A stretch of 5,320 bases of DNA from DASQWP01 sp050697555 (GTDB lineage: Bacteria; Actinomycetota; Thermoleophilia; Gaiellales; Gaiellaceae), in the NCBI GenBank assembly GCA_050697555.1, contig JBOHAD010000124.1, positions 1 through 5,320 of the forward strand, given 5' to 3'. Shown here one piece after another: positions 5,307 through 5,320 of the stretch. Each line of letters starts with the position of its first letter. The first letter of the stretch is position 1. A program made the translations under genes and the position numbers. Below the pieces are notes generated by a model. It was not told where the DNA came from, made no database searches, and saw only the letters and a list, made by a program, of their open reading frames with translations.

Positions 5307-5320
5307 GGCGCCACACTCGG

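Noticed and set aside
1..5320. CRISPR arrays, tRNA/rRNA genes, insertion sequences, attachment sites.
   Set aside because: No repeated spacer pattern, cloverleaf, transposase or terminal repeats were seen by eye.

Overview
The window is high-GC DNA with strong G/C preference at third codon positions, GTG starts and TAG, TGA and TAA stops. That fits a high-GC actinobacterium. A Thermoleophilia-like or related soil lineage is my guess from protein style only, because nothing here fixes the taxon.

Left part, plus strand (1-2095): the C-terminal half of a carboxylesterase/phospholipase-type alpha/beta hydrolase is cut by the window edge and followed by a hairpin. Next comes a complete 14-helix drug/H+ antiporter of the DHA2 (QacA/SmvA) type. 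A stretch of about 546 bases without an intact gene follows (2096-2641). It holds a frameshifted minus-strand coding relic and, at its right end, a plausible promoter and a perfect Shine-Dalgarno for the next gene.

Middle, plus strand (2642-3628): a group 1 truncated haemoglobin with an unusually non-polar predicted haem pocket, then a GNAT acetyltransferase of the AAC(6')-like type 45 bases downstream. The two are probably co-transcribed and converge on the next block.

Right part, minus strand (5306 down to 3650): three genes with overlapping ends, read as ECF sigma factor, short soluble zinc anti-sigma factor of RsrA type, and an ArsM-like SAM methyltransferase. The methyltransferase frame is interrupted by one in-frame TGA (3872-3874). 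That TGA sits where the family has a conserved metalloid-binding Cys (Cys206 of human AS3MT). Family homology continues in the same frame to a TAG stop, and an mRNA hairpin with a G-first apical loop lies just downstream of the UGA. I read this as a selenoprotein with Sec at residue 200. The other family arsenic-binding cysteines are absent, so the substrate may not be arsenite.

The main finding is therefore a candidate redox-controlled operon: a SigR/RsrA-like sigma/anti-sigma pair translationally coupled to a selenocysteine methyltransferase. No selA, selB, selC or selD lies in the window, so Sec decoding must be checked in the rest of the genome.
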